A stretch of DNA of 64,000 bases, taken from the NCBI RefSeq assembly GCF_965221685.1, contig NZ_OZ244907.1; one strand, given 5' to 3'. The translations under genes were made by a program, and so were the position numbers. The notes under the pieces are model-generated. The model was not told where the DNA came from, did no database searches, and saw only the letters and a list, made by a program, of their open reading frames with translations. Source of the DNA: Palauibacter sp022826685. Lineage in GTDB: Bacteria; Gemmatimonadota; Gemmatimonadetes; Palauibacterales; Palauibacteraceae. Positions 1-7,631 of the stretch are shown here, in pieces (position 1 is the stretch's first letter; the number at the start of each line of letters is the position of its first letter).

Positions 1-370
1 TCAACCGCCATCCCAGGCGCAGGGTCACCCGCCCACCGGGGCTGAATGCCTCATGCGTGACGCGGCGCCCCGCGGCGGCGAAGATCTCCGGCGCATCGAT
101 CCGCTTCGCGACGAGTTCGAACAGGCTCGCCACTTCGGCGGCGGGCACATCCCCGCCGTCCTCCTCGTAGCGGCGAATCTGCTTGAGCACGACGCTCGAG
201 AGCCCCAGCCGGCGCCGCAGGTTCAGGGAGAAGTCCACCTCCTCGAGTTCCCGCGGATCTTCGGGCGTGTCGAGGTCCCTGAGGGTCAGCAGGAGGACCA
301 GCGGAATGCGAACGGGGACTTCGCCCTCGAACTCCCCGTCTTGTGCGCGCGGAGAATCAACCGGCATCAT
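1..370 (-). CDS. Hypothetical protein, C-terminus beyond window edge
   Basis: An open frame of 123 codons begins at ATG 370 (a second ATG follows at once) and runs off the window at base 1 without a stop. The product begins MMPVDSPRAQDGEFEGEV. Residues 30-75 form a charged segment with an arginine-rich stretch (NLRRRLGLSSVVLKQIRRYE), probably helical. No signal peptide or transmembrane segment is visible. It is divergent from the DoxX gene. Third positions are strongly GC-rich in this frame, which supports coding. I do not recognise the family. Confidence 0.55.
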   Translation of the reverse strand, partial: MMPVDSPRAQDGEFEGEVPVRIPLVLLLTLRDLDTPEDPRELEEVDFSLNLRRRLGLSSVVLKQIRRYEEDGGDVPAAEVASLFELVAKRIDAPEIFAAAGRRVTHEAFSPGGRVTLRLGWRL

Positions 371-447
371 GGGTCGCAAGGCTACGGCGGCACTTCCGGG
401 CCTGCAAGCGGCGCGGACGCCGGAGCCCCCCTTTAATGGGAGGCGTC

Positions 448-855
448 ATGAATGCACCCGTCTCGAAGGAAACCACTCACGCCGTGCTCCGGGTCACCGC
501 CGGCCTCATGCTATGGCAGCACGGAGCCCAGAAGCTCCTCGGCATGTTCGGCTCAACCGCCGTCGAGTCCTGGATCGCATGGCCGCGCGGCATCGCGGGG
601 CTCATCGAGTTCTTCCTCCCGATCCTCATCATTCTCGGGGTCCGGACGCGGTGGGTCGCCTTCATCCTCACGGGGCACTTCGCGGTGGTCTACTGGTGGC
701 GCCACTTCTTCGCGCGCGAGATGGAGTTCTGGCCGATCGTGAACGGCGGAGAACTCGCCGTCCTGTACTGCGCCATCTTCCTCTTCCTGTGGACGACGGG
801 CAACGGGAAGTTCAGCCTGGACCACATGGTCCCCGGTCCCGGCCGGGAAGACTAA
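448..855 (+). CDS. DoxX-family membrane protein
   Basis: The 135-residue product has four hydrophobic segments and the DoxX signature LWQHGAQKLLGMFG near residues 22-35. DoxX/SURF4-like proteins are small four-helix inner-membrane proteins, sometimes linked to thiol or quinone redox processes, without a settled function. I chose ATG 448 because GGGAGG at 438-443 lies four bases upstream; an in-frame ATG at 436 overlaps that site and is less likely. It is a single gene between a divergent unknown and leuS. Family assignment is firm; the role is not. Confidence 0.85.
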   Translation: MNAPVSKETTHAVLRVTAGLMLWQHGAQKLLGMFGSTAVESWIAWPRGIAGLIEFFLPILIILGVRTRWVAFILTGHFAVVYWWRHFFAREMEFWPIVNGGELAVLYCAIFLFLWTTGNGKFSLDHMVPGPGRED

Positions 856-980
856 GTGTCGTAAGTTGTTCGGCCGCCGTTCCGGCCCCATCTTGTGCGG
901 CCGGACGGCGGCCTCCGCAGGGTGCCGCCGTCTCGTGCATCTCCCCGGCGTGATCCCGTAGACGGAGCGGACCCTCGGCC

Positions 981-3449
981 ATGTACGACCCGATCGCCAT
1001 CGAATCCCGGTGGCAGACCTGGTGGGAGGAGAACGGGACGAACGAGCCCGACCTCGACGCCGCCGAGCGTCCGTTCTTCAACCTCATGATGTACCCCTAT
1101 CCATCGGCCGAGGGGCTCCACGTGGGGAACCTGTACGCCTTCACGGGGGCCGACATCTACGGGCGCTTCCGCCGCCTGCAGGGCGATGACGTCTTCGAGC
1201 CCATCGGATACGACGCGTTCGGCATCCACTCGGAGAACCACGCGCTCAAGGTCGACACGCACCCGATGGAGTTGATCCCCTCGAACATCCGCAACTTCGA
1301 GCGGATGCTGAGGGCGGCGGGGCTCATGACGGACTGGTCCCGCACCGTCGATACGACGGATCCGCGCTACTACAAGTGGACGCAGTGGATCTTCATCCAG
1401 CTCTTCAAGGCGGGCCTCGCGGAGAAGAAGGAGGCCGCGGTCAACTGGTGCCCGCCGTGCAAGACGGTCCTTGCGAACGAACAGGTGATCGGCGGGCTGT
1501 GCGAACGGTGCGACGCCGCGGTCGAACAGCGGATGCTGAGCCAGTGGTTCTTCCGGATCACGGACTACGCGCAGCGGCTGCTCGACAACCTGGACTGGAT
1601 CGATTGGTCCGAGACCACGAAGACGGCACAGCGCAACTGGATCGGCCGCTCCGAGGGCGCGCGGCTGCACTTCCCGCTCTCGGACGCCGAAGACGCCGCG
1701 GACGCCATCGAGGTGTTCACGACGCGGCCCGACACGCTCTTCGGGGCGAGCTTCATGGTCCTGGCGCCGGAGCATCCCCTCGTCGAGCGGCTCACGACCG
1801 ACGAGCGCCGCGAGGAGGTGGAGGCCTACGCGCGCGCCGCCGCGGCCGTCGACCTCGTGGAACGACAGAAGACGGATGATCGCGAGAAGACCGGCGTCTT
1901 CACGGGAGGGTACGCGCGGAACCCGGCCACCGGGGAGGACATCCCGGTCTGGGTCGCCGACTACGTTCTCATGGACTACGGCACCGGTGCGATCATGGCC
2001 GTGCCCGGACACGATCAGCGGGACTTCGATTTCGCGCGCCGGTTCGGGTTGTCCGTCGTCCAGGTCGTGTGCTCCCGGGCGGCGCTCCCGGAGGGCGCGG
2101 ATCCCACGGACGTTGGCGAAGGCGAGGCGGAGGCCGCCTTCGTCGAGCACACCGCCGATGAGATTCTCGTGAACTCCGGGCGCTTCAGCGGGATGGAGGC
2201 CGACGCGGGCGGGCGCGCGATCACCGAATGGCTTGCGGAGCGCGGGCTGGCGGCGTCAGCGGTCAACTACCGGCTGCACGACTGGTGCATCTCCCGGCAG
2301 CGGTACTGGGGGCCGCCCATCCCCATCATCTACTGCGACAGCTGCGATCCGCAGCCCGTGCCGGAGGAGGATCTCCCCGTCGTCCTCCCGTACGTGGAGG
2401 ATTTCCGTCCCACGGAGACGGGCGTGAGTCCGCTCGGGCGCGACCCGGAATTCTACGCGGCGACGTGTCCGGAGTGCGGCGCCGAGGGCCGGCGCGAGAC
2501 CGACGTCTCCGACACCTTCCTCGACTCGGGCTGGTACTTCCTGCGTTATCCCTCGACCGAGTTCGACGACCGGCCGTTCGACCCCGACCGGACGCGGAAG
2601 TGGCTGCCCGTCAGCAGCTACATCGGAGGCGAGGAGCACTCCGTCCTCCACCTCCTCTACTCCCGCTTCCTCACGATGGTGCTGCACGACCTCGGGCACC
2701 TCGAGTTCGAGGAGCCGTACGACCGCTTCCGCAAACACGGCCTGCTCATCAAGGACGGCGCCAAGATCTCGAAGTCCCGCGGCAACGTGATCCTTCCGGA
2801 CGAGTACCTGACGCGATTCGGCGCGGACGCGTTCCGCATGTACCTGATGTTCCTCGGCCCCTTCCAGCGGGGTGGGGACTTCCGCGACAGCGGTCTGGCC
2901 GGGCCCGAGCGCTTCCTGAAGAAGGTGTGGGACAGCGTGACGGCGGCGGCCGAGGCGGGGCGCGCGGGATTCGTCGATCCCGGCGTGGAGCGGGCGCTGC
3001 ACGCCACGATCAGGCAGATCTCGGAGGACCTCGAGGCGCTGAATTACAACACGGCGATCGCCGCCGCGATGGACTACCTGAACACGGTGCGCTCAGGCGG
3101 GCGCACGGCCTCGGTCGACGAGGTGCGGCCGCTCGTGATCATGATCGCGCCGATGGCGCCCCACATCGCCGAGGAGTTGTGGGCCCGCCTCGGCGGCGAA
3201 TCGAGCATCTTCGATCACGCGGAATGGCCGGCCTGGGACGAGAGCAAGCTCGTGGTGGACGAGGTCGAGCTTCCGGTGCAGGTGAACGGCCGGCTGCGGG
3301 CGACGATCCGGGTCGCGCGCGGAGCCCCCGAAGAGGTCGTGCGCGAGGCGGCGCTGGCCGAGGCGAACGTGATCCGGCGCCTCGACGGGGTCGCGATCCG
3401 CAAGGTGATCCACGTGCCGGACCGCATGCTCAACCTCGTGGTCTCCTAG
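981..3449 (+). CDS. leuS: Leucine--tRNA ligase (LeuRS), divergent clade
   Basis: It charges tRNA-Leu with leucine in the cytoplasm. The 822 residues show the class I layout: HIGH-equivalent motif HVGN at residues 47-50 after MMYPYPSAEGL, a zinc-ribbon-like CPPC...CERC insert near 157-178, a CP1 editing domain (TTRPDTLFGA; GTGAIMAVPGHDQRDF), the tryptophan-rich catalytic stretch DTFLDSGWYFLRYP, and KISKS at 595-599, followed by the anticodon-binding domain. The segment after HVGN reads DAFGIHSENHALK where the usual bacterial form is DAFGLPAENAAIK, so this is a distinct LeuRS subfamily. The editing-domain sequence argues for LeuRS rather than IleRS or ValRS. No strong ribosome-binding site precedes ATG 981, but the N-terminus fits the family. 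Confidence 0.95.
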   Translation: MYDPIAIESRWQTWWEENGTNEPDLDAAERPFFNLMMYPYPSAEGLHVGNLYAFTGADIYGRFRRLQGDDVFEPIGYDAFGIHSENHALKVDTHPMELIPSNIRNFERMLRAAGLMTDWSRTVDTTDPRYYKWTQWIFIQLFKAGLAEKKEAAVNWCPPCKTVLANEQVIGGLCERCDAAVEQRMLSQWFFRITDYAQRLLDNLDWIDWSETTKTAQRNWIGRSEGARLHFPLSDAEDAADAIEVFTTRPDTLFGASFMVLAPEHPLVERLTTDERREEVEAYARAAAAVDLVERQKTDDREKTGVFTGGYARNPATGEDIPVWVADYVLMDYGTGAIMAVPGHDQRDFDFARRFGLSVVQVVCSRAALPEGADPTDVGEGEAEAAFVEHTADEILVNSGRFSGMEADAGGRAITEWLAERGLAASAVNYRLHDWCISRQRYWGPPIPIIYCDSCDPQPVPEEDLPVVLPYVEDFRPTETGVSPLGRDPEFYAATCPECGAEGRRETDVSDTFLDSGWYFLRYPSTEFDDRPFDPDRTRKWLPVSSYIGGEEHSVLHLLYSRFLTMVLHDLGHLEFEEPYDRFRKHGLLIKDGAKISKSRGNVILPDEYLTRFGADAFRMYLMFLGPFQRGGDFRDSGLAGPERFLKKVWDSVTAAAEAGRAGFVDPGVERALHATIRQISEDLEALNYNTAIAAAMDYLNTVRSGGRTASVDEVRPLVIMIAPMAPHIAEELWARLGGESSIFDHAEWPAWDESKLVVDEVELPVQVNGRLRATIRVARGAPEEVVREAALAEANVIRRLDGVAIRKVIHVPDRMLNLVVS

Positions 3450-3478
3450 CCAGCGGGTCCTTGGCCGGCCCTGGCGCT

Positions 3479-3766
3479 CTACCAATCGACGGAACCTTCC
3501 TCGCTCGCGTCGATGGAGGCGGCGGTGCCCTCCTCGCCGAAGAGGTAAATCCGCAGGTTCTTGTAGAGAAACTCGCGCGCTGCGGATTCGTGGAGCTTGA
3601 GCCCGTAGTGGTTGATGAGGAGCATCTGCCGCTCCTTCCACTCCTCCCAGCACGGCGCGCAGATCTCGGCCACGATCCGCTCGCCGAGTTCGTTCGGGAA
3701 CGGGAGCCGCTCGATCCGGCCCTGGTCGTCGCGACCGCAGCGCACACAGACGAACGGTTCCGTCAT
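3479..3766 (-). CDS. YggX-like Fe(2+)-trafficking protein with extra CxxC pairs
   Basis: The 95-residue protein resembles YggX (oxidative damage protection, iron trafficking): LPFPNELGERI, WEEWKERQMLLINHYGL and a helical tail ending near YLFG. YggX proteins normally carry one N-terminal cysteine. This one has CVRC at residues 7-10 and CAPC at 36-39, which together look like a small zinc- or iron-binding knuckle. ATG 3766 overlaps the stop of the upstream aminopeptidase-like gene (ATGA), so the two are translationally coupled. The tail (GTAASIDASEEGSVDW) is acidic. A cytoplasmic metal-handling role is inferred from the family. Confidence 0.75.
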   Translation of the reverse strand: MTEPFVCVRCGRDDQGRIERLPFPNELGERIVAEICAPCWEEWKERQMLLINHYGLKLHESAAREFLYKNLRIYLFGEEGTAASIDASEEGSVDW

Positions 3767-4887
3767 CTCGAACCTTCCGTGGTCTCGGAGCTGTCCGTCT
3801 GGCCGGGGCCCGTGTCCGCGGGACCCACCAGGCGGGTCAGGCCCTCCCACGGATCGCCGGCCGCGGTCTCGCGCATCAGCGCTTCGAGGGAGGGCACCAG
3901 GGAGCCGTGCGACTCGTACACGCGCTCGAAGTCGTCCAGCCTCGTGTAGTAGAGGAGGCGCGAGATCATCCACGCGTTGTCGAGGCCGTCGGGGTCGATC
4001 GAGCCGTAGCGCGCGTGGAGCCGCGGCTTGTACTCCGTCTCGAAGCGCCGGGCCGCCGCCTCGAACACCTCGCGTTTGGCCCTCCGCTTCGCGTCATCGG
4101 GCAGGGTGGAGGCGTAGACCTCCTCCAGCGGCGCGAGGATCGAATGGAAGAAATGGCCGAACACGCGCGCGTCCTCCCATCTCCACTGCGCCCTGACGCA
4201 GGCACTCTCGTCCGCCACCGCCTCGCAGAAGAACTCGATGGCGCCGCGGTGCCCGACGAAGTTCGCGAAGCTCTCGTTGAAGTCCGCCTGGCCGGTGGGG
4301 AAGTACGTGCTGTGCGTGATTTCGTGGATCACGGTCTCGACGAGCCCCAGGCTGTCGAGCCGCAGCGTCGTCGACATGATCGGGTCGGGGAACCAGCCCA
4401 GCGTCGAGAAGGCGGCCACCGGCCGGAGCGAGACGTCGTAGCCTTCCTCGGCCAGGCTGGCGGCCTCCGCGCGGGCATCGTCGAAATCGAAGTATCCCTT
4501 GTAGGGGAGGTGGCCGACGATAGGGAACCACCACGTCTTCCAGCGCAGCCCGAACTCCGGGGCGGCGAGCACGTTCAGGACCAGCGTGTCGCGGTGGAGT
4601 TGCGAGAACGTCTCGTAGCTCGCCCCCGCGCGCAGCCCCAGGTCGCGTTCCGCGAAGTCCCTCGCGTCGAGGACGAGCCGCAACTTGTCGCGGGTCTCGC
4701 GGGCCACGGTCGTGTCGTGGATCACGGCCCGGATGGGGCGGCGCGCCGATAGAATGCGGGCCTCCTCCCAGCCGGCGCGCAGGACGTACGCCGGCGAGCA
4801 GCCGCCCGCGCTCAGCAGGAGCAGCACGAGCGTTGCACGCGCGCGGGAGGGGGAGAGGCGGGCGCTCACCCGGCGCACCGTGCTCAC
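3763..4887 (-). CDS. Putative aminopeptidase lipoprotein (Aminopep family)
   Basis: The 374-residue product has a lipoprotein signal (LVLLLLSAGGC, lipobox Cys30). HEITH at 188-192 and NESFANFVG with Glu205 fit a gluzincin-type zinc site and the predicted-aminopeptidase family (PF10023/COG4324). It is expected to be anchored to a membrane and face the periplasm; the substrate is unknown. The start is GTG 4887, whose last bases overlap the TGA of the DNA methyltransferase gene (GTGA), and its own stop overlaps the next gene's ATG. The three genes therefore form one coupled unit. Confidence 0.8.
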   Translation of the reverse strand: MSTVRRVSARLSPSRARATLVLLLLSAGGCSPAYVLRAGWEEARILSARRPIRAVIHDTTVARETRDKLRLVLDARDFAERDLGLRAGASYETFSQLHRDTLVLNVLAAPEFGLRWKTWWFPIVGHLPYKGYFDFDDARAEAASLAEEGYDVSLRPVAAFSTLGWFPDPIMSTTLRLDSLGLVETVIHEITHSTYFPTGQADFNESFANFVGHRGAIEFFCEAVADESACVRAQWRWEDARVFGHFFHSILAPLEEVYASTLPDDAKRRAKREVFEAAARRFETEYKPRLHARYGSIDPDGLDNAWMISRLLYYTRLDDFERVYESHGSLVPSLEALMRETAAGDPWEGLTRLVGPADTGPGQTDSSETTEGSR

Positions 4888-6023
4888 GCGCACCTCACGT
4901 AGTGGAGGTGTTCCCGCACGTCGTCGCGCAGGTAGCTCCGCTGCGGGCCGTCGGCGTCGCTCCGGTAGCGGCGGTAGGCCCGGTCGTGGAACTCGTAGCT
5001 GTCGGGCAGGCCGCGGTCGCGCAGCGCCTCCTCGATGGCGGCGCGGTCCAGATGCCCCTCGTCGTTGTAGCTGAACAGGATGTGGCGTCCGTCCGCAGCT
5101 TCCAGCACCTCCCGCAGGGCGTCCGCAGCGCGGTGCTTCCGGCACCAGTCCGAGCGCTGCGCCTCGTCGGGGATGAGTCCCGTCTTTCCGCGAATCTCCG
5201 GCGGCGTGGCCCAGCCGAGCGCGAGGAGTTCGGGGATGTGATAATACGCGGGATATTGCCGGCCGTTGTAAGGGGGGTCGAGATAGACGAGATCGACGGG
5301 ACCGATGGATTGCAGGAGACGGGCGGCGGGTCCGCGGAACGCGCTGCAGGCGCCGGCTCCTTCCCGGCGCTCCGTCGGCTCGATGGGACGGAGTTCGAGC
5401 GGGCGCAGGGCGTTCGGCTGCATGGTTTTCACGAACGAGGCGTACACGCCCGTCGTGTTCGCCACCCGGTCGGCGGCCTCGATGAGCGTCGCGATCAGGA
5501 GTTGGGCGGCGGCTTCGCCGTGGGAGGACCCGCGGGTCCAGCGCTCGATCCGCGTTCGGACGCGGTCGATCTTCCGTCCGTTCTCGGGGGAAAAGTACAT
5601 GCGCCCGTGCTCCCGACCGGCGGCTCCCTCGCTCGTGTAGTGTTCGGAGATGAACCCGCGGCGGGCCGATCCCTCCCCGCCCGCGAGATCGCCGCCGTCG
5701 ACATCCCCGGGATCACCGAGTTCGGTGAGCCCCTCGAGGAGGGCGCGGTAGCCGATCTCCCGCTTTCCGTTGCGGGCCGCCGCCGGGAGGAGCGAGGCGG
5801 GATAGCGAGGGTGCGCGTCGAGCTGGACCCGCGCGACCTGGAGGGCGTAGGACGACGCCATCAGGTCGCCCGCATGGACCTGCCAGCCCTTCTCCTTGAG
5901 CGCCGCCGACACGCTGGCGGTGCCGGCGAACGGGTCGCACGCGACGCCGGGCGTCTCCTGGAACCGGTCCACGGTCTCCAGCAGGAAGGGGACGAGCTTC
6001 GTTTTGTTCCCGAGATAGCGCAC
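4884..6023 (-). CDS. D12-class N6-adenine DNA methyltransferase
   Basis: This enzyme transfers a methyl group from S-adenosylmethionine to adenine in DNA. The 379-residue protein begins MRYLGNKTKL, as D12/Dam-type enzymes do, has the AdoMet motif DPFAGT at 30-35 and the catalytic DPPY at 249-252. The region between (about 60-240) is long and would hold the target-recognition part. The start is GTG 6023, divergent from waaA with a 50-base gap. No restriction endonuclease lies nearby, so it looks like an orphan methylase. It heads a coupled operon with an aminopeptidase-like lipoprotein and the YggX-like gene, an odd partnership. Confidence 0.85.
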   Translation of the reverse strand: MRYLGNKTKLVPFLLETVDRFQETPGVACDPFAGTASVSAALKEKGWQVHAGDLMASSYALQVARVQLDAHPRYPASLLPAAARNGKREIGYRALLEGLTELGDPGDVDGGDLAGGEGSARRGFISEHYTSEGAAGREHGRMYFSPENGRKIDRVRTRIERWTRGSSHGEAAAQLLIATLIEAADRVANTTGVYASFVKTMQPNALRPLELRPIEPTERREGAGACSAFRGPAARLLQSIGPVDLVYLDPPYNGRQYPAYYHIPELLALGWATPPEIRGKTGLIPDEAQRSDWCRKHRAADALREVLEAADGRHILFSYNDEGHLDRAAIEEALRDRGLPDSYEFHDRAYRRYRSDADGPQRSYLRDDVREHLHYVRCA

Positions 6024-6073
6024 GCGGGAGAATATGGAGACGGGATGCGGGCGAAAAGCTCCCGGGCGCGGTC

Positions 6074-7393
6074 GTGAACGCCGGGGCGCGTCTTACGGAG
6101 GCGGCGACCGGCGTCGCGCTCGCGGCGGCGCCCCTGCTTCGGCGCGCCCGCCCGGACGTCGCACGGGCGCTCGCGGCCCGCCGCCGCGCCACCGCGGAGC
6201 TGGCCGCGTGGGGACGGAGCCGGGAGCCCGGGCCGCTCGTGTGGCTGCACGGCGCTTCCGCCGGCGAACTGCTCGGCGCGGCGGCGGCCATGGGGCGTCT
6301 GCGCGGCTCACGGTCCGGGTCGCGCGCGGGCGCGCGGGCGCAGCTCGTCGTCACGCACGGCTCGCCATCGGGCGGGGCGGCGCTCGCGTGGCTGGACCCG
6401 GATCATTCGGGCCCGCCGCCGCTCGACCGCGCGCGCGACTGCGATGCGGCGCTCGCCGCGGTGCGGCCCGGCCTGCTCGTGTTCGCGAAGCTGGACGTGT
6501 GGCCCGGACTCGTGGCCGCGGCCGGACGGGCCGGGGTGCCCGCCGCGCTCATCAACGGCGCGGTCCGCGACGGGAGCCGGCGCTCCGGGGCCCTCGCCCG
6601 CCGACTCTTCCACGCGTCGTACGCGCGGCTGGACGCGGTCGGCGCCGCGACCCCGGAGGACGCGCGGCGACTCGAAGCGCTCGGCGCGCGGCCGGAGGCG
6701 CTCGCGGTGACCGGGGACGGGGCGTTCGACCTCGCGCTCGAACGGGCGGACCGCGCTCGCGACGATGGCTCGGCCGCATCTTTCCGCGAAGCGCTCGGCG
6801 CGGCGGACGGGGCGGCCCCGCGGCTCGTCGCCGGCTCCACGTGGCCCGCGGACGACCGCGCGCTGCTCGATGCCGCGGCGGCCGTGCGACGCGGTGGCGG
6901 CCCGGGCTGGCAGCTCGTGATCGCCCCGCACCAGCCGACCGCCGCGCACGTCGACGCACTCGTCGCCTCGTGCGCGGCCCGCGGGGAACGCCCCGTGCGC
7001 TGGAGCACGATCGGCGATGCCGCCGCGGGGCCCGACGCCTCCGTCATCATCTTCGACGAAGTGGGCCGGCTTGCGGAGCTGTACGCGGCGGGCGATGCGG
7101 CCTACGTCGGCGGTGGCCTGGGCGGCACCGGGCTCCACAACGTGCTCGAGCCCGCCGCGGCCGGGGTGCCCGTCGTCTTCGGCCCGCGCCACGACCGGGC
7201 CGACGCCCGCGCCCTCGCGTCCGCAGGCGGCGGGCTCGTCTCCCCGGCCGGCGCGCTCGCGGACACCCTGACCGGGCTGGCCGACCCGCTTCGCCGCCGG
7301 CGCCACGCCCGGGCCGCCCGTGCGTTCGTCGAAGCGAGCGCCGGCGCCGCCGCCCGCACGGCGGACCTGCTGCGCCCCCTCTGGCCGTCCTGA
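6074..7393 (+). CDS. waaA: 3-deoxy-D-manno-octulosonic acid (Kdo) transferase
   Basis: It transfers Kdo from CMP-Kdo to lipid IVA in lipopolysaccharide synthesis, at the cytoplasmic face of the inner membrane. The 439-residue protein has the N-terminal motif VWLHGASAGE, whose Glu is the catalytic base in this family. The C-terminal GT-B domain shows VAGSTWPADD, VIAPHQP and YVGGGLGGTGLHNVLEPAAAG. The start is GTG 6074. The N-terminus (about 40 residues) is alanine/arginine-rich with only a weak hydrophobic stretch in place of the usual anchor. It is good evidence that the organism makes an outer membrane with LPS-type core sugar. The gene stands alone, divergent from the methylase gene. Confidence 0.9.
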   Translation: MNAGARLTEAATGVALAAAPLLRRARPDVARALAARRRATAELAAWGRSREPGPLVWLHGASAGELLGAAAAMGRLRGSRSGSRAGARAQLVVTHGSPSGGAALAWLDPDHSGPPPLDRARDCDAALAAVRPGLLVFAKLDVWPGLVAAAGRAGVPAALINGAVRDGSRRSGALARRLFHASYARLDAVGAATPEDARRLEALGARPEALAVTGDGAFDLALERADRARDDGSAASFREALGAADGAAPRLVAGSTWPADDRALLDAAAAVRRGGGPGWQLVIAPHQPTAAHVDALVASCAARGERPVRWSTIGDAAAGPDASVIIFDEVGRLAELYAAGDAAYVGGGLGGTGLHNVLEPAAAGVPVVFGPRHDRADARALASAGGGLVSPAGALADTLTGLADPLRRRRHARAARAFVEASAGAAARTADLLRPLWPS

Positions 7394-7412
7394 CCCGCGG
7401 TCGAAGACGCTG

Positions 7413-7631
7413 CTAGCGCCGCTCCGCCCAGAGCTTCGGGCCGAACACGAACCAGAGCACGCTGCCGACGATGGGGCAGAGGAAGATCACGGCGACCCAC
7501 AGCGTCTTCTCTCGCCTCGGCGCCGTGGAAAGCGCGGTAATGCCGGTCGCCCACAGGTTCAGGGCCACGAGGAGGGCCACGAGCACGAGGCGCATATCCA
7601 GCGCCGCCGCCCAGTCCAGCACGGCGTTCAT
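7413..7631 (-). CDS. PLDc_N-domain small membrane protein
   Basis: The 72-residue product has two hydrophobic helices and the PLDc_N pattern (TLWVAVIFLCPIVGSVLWFVFG), the module found before cardiolipin synthase domains and in stand-alone immunity or membrane proteins. Here it stands alone with no phospholipase domain. ATG 7631 overlaps the stop of the ABC exporter gene (ATGA), so the two are coupled. A role next to the exporter is possible but unproven. Confidence 0.75.
   Translation of the reverse strand: MNAVLDWAAALDMRLVLVALLVALNLWATGITALSTAPRREKTLWVAVIFLCPIVGSVLWFVFGPKLWAERR

Noticed and set aside
856..980. T-box or leader regulating leuS
   Set aside because: No T-box consensus or terminator-like hairpin with T-run is present in the 125-base leader.
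4884..6023. Complete restriction-modification system
   Set aside because: Only the methylase is recognisable. The adjacent genes are a lipoprotein peptidase and a YggX-like protein.
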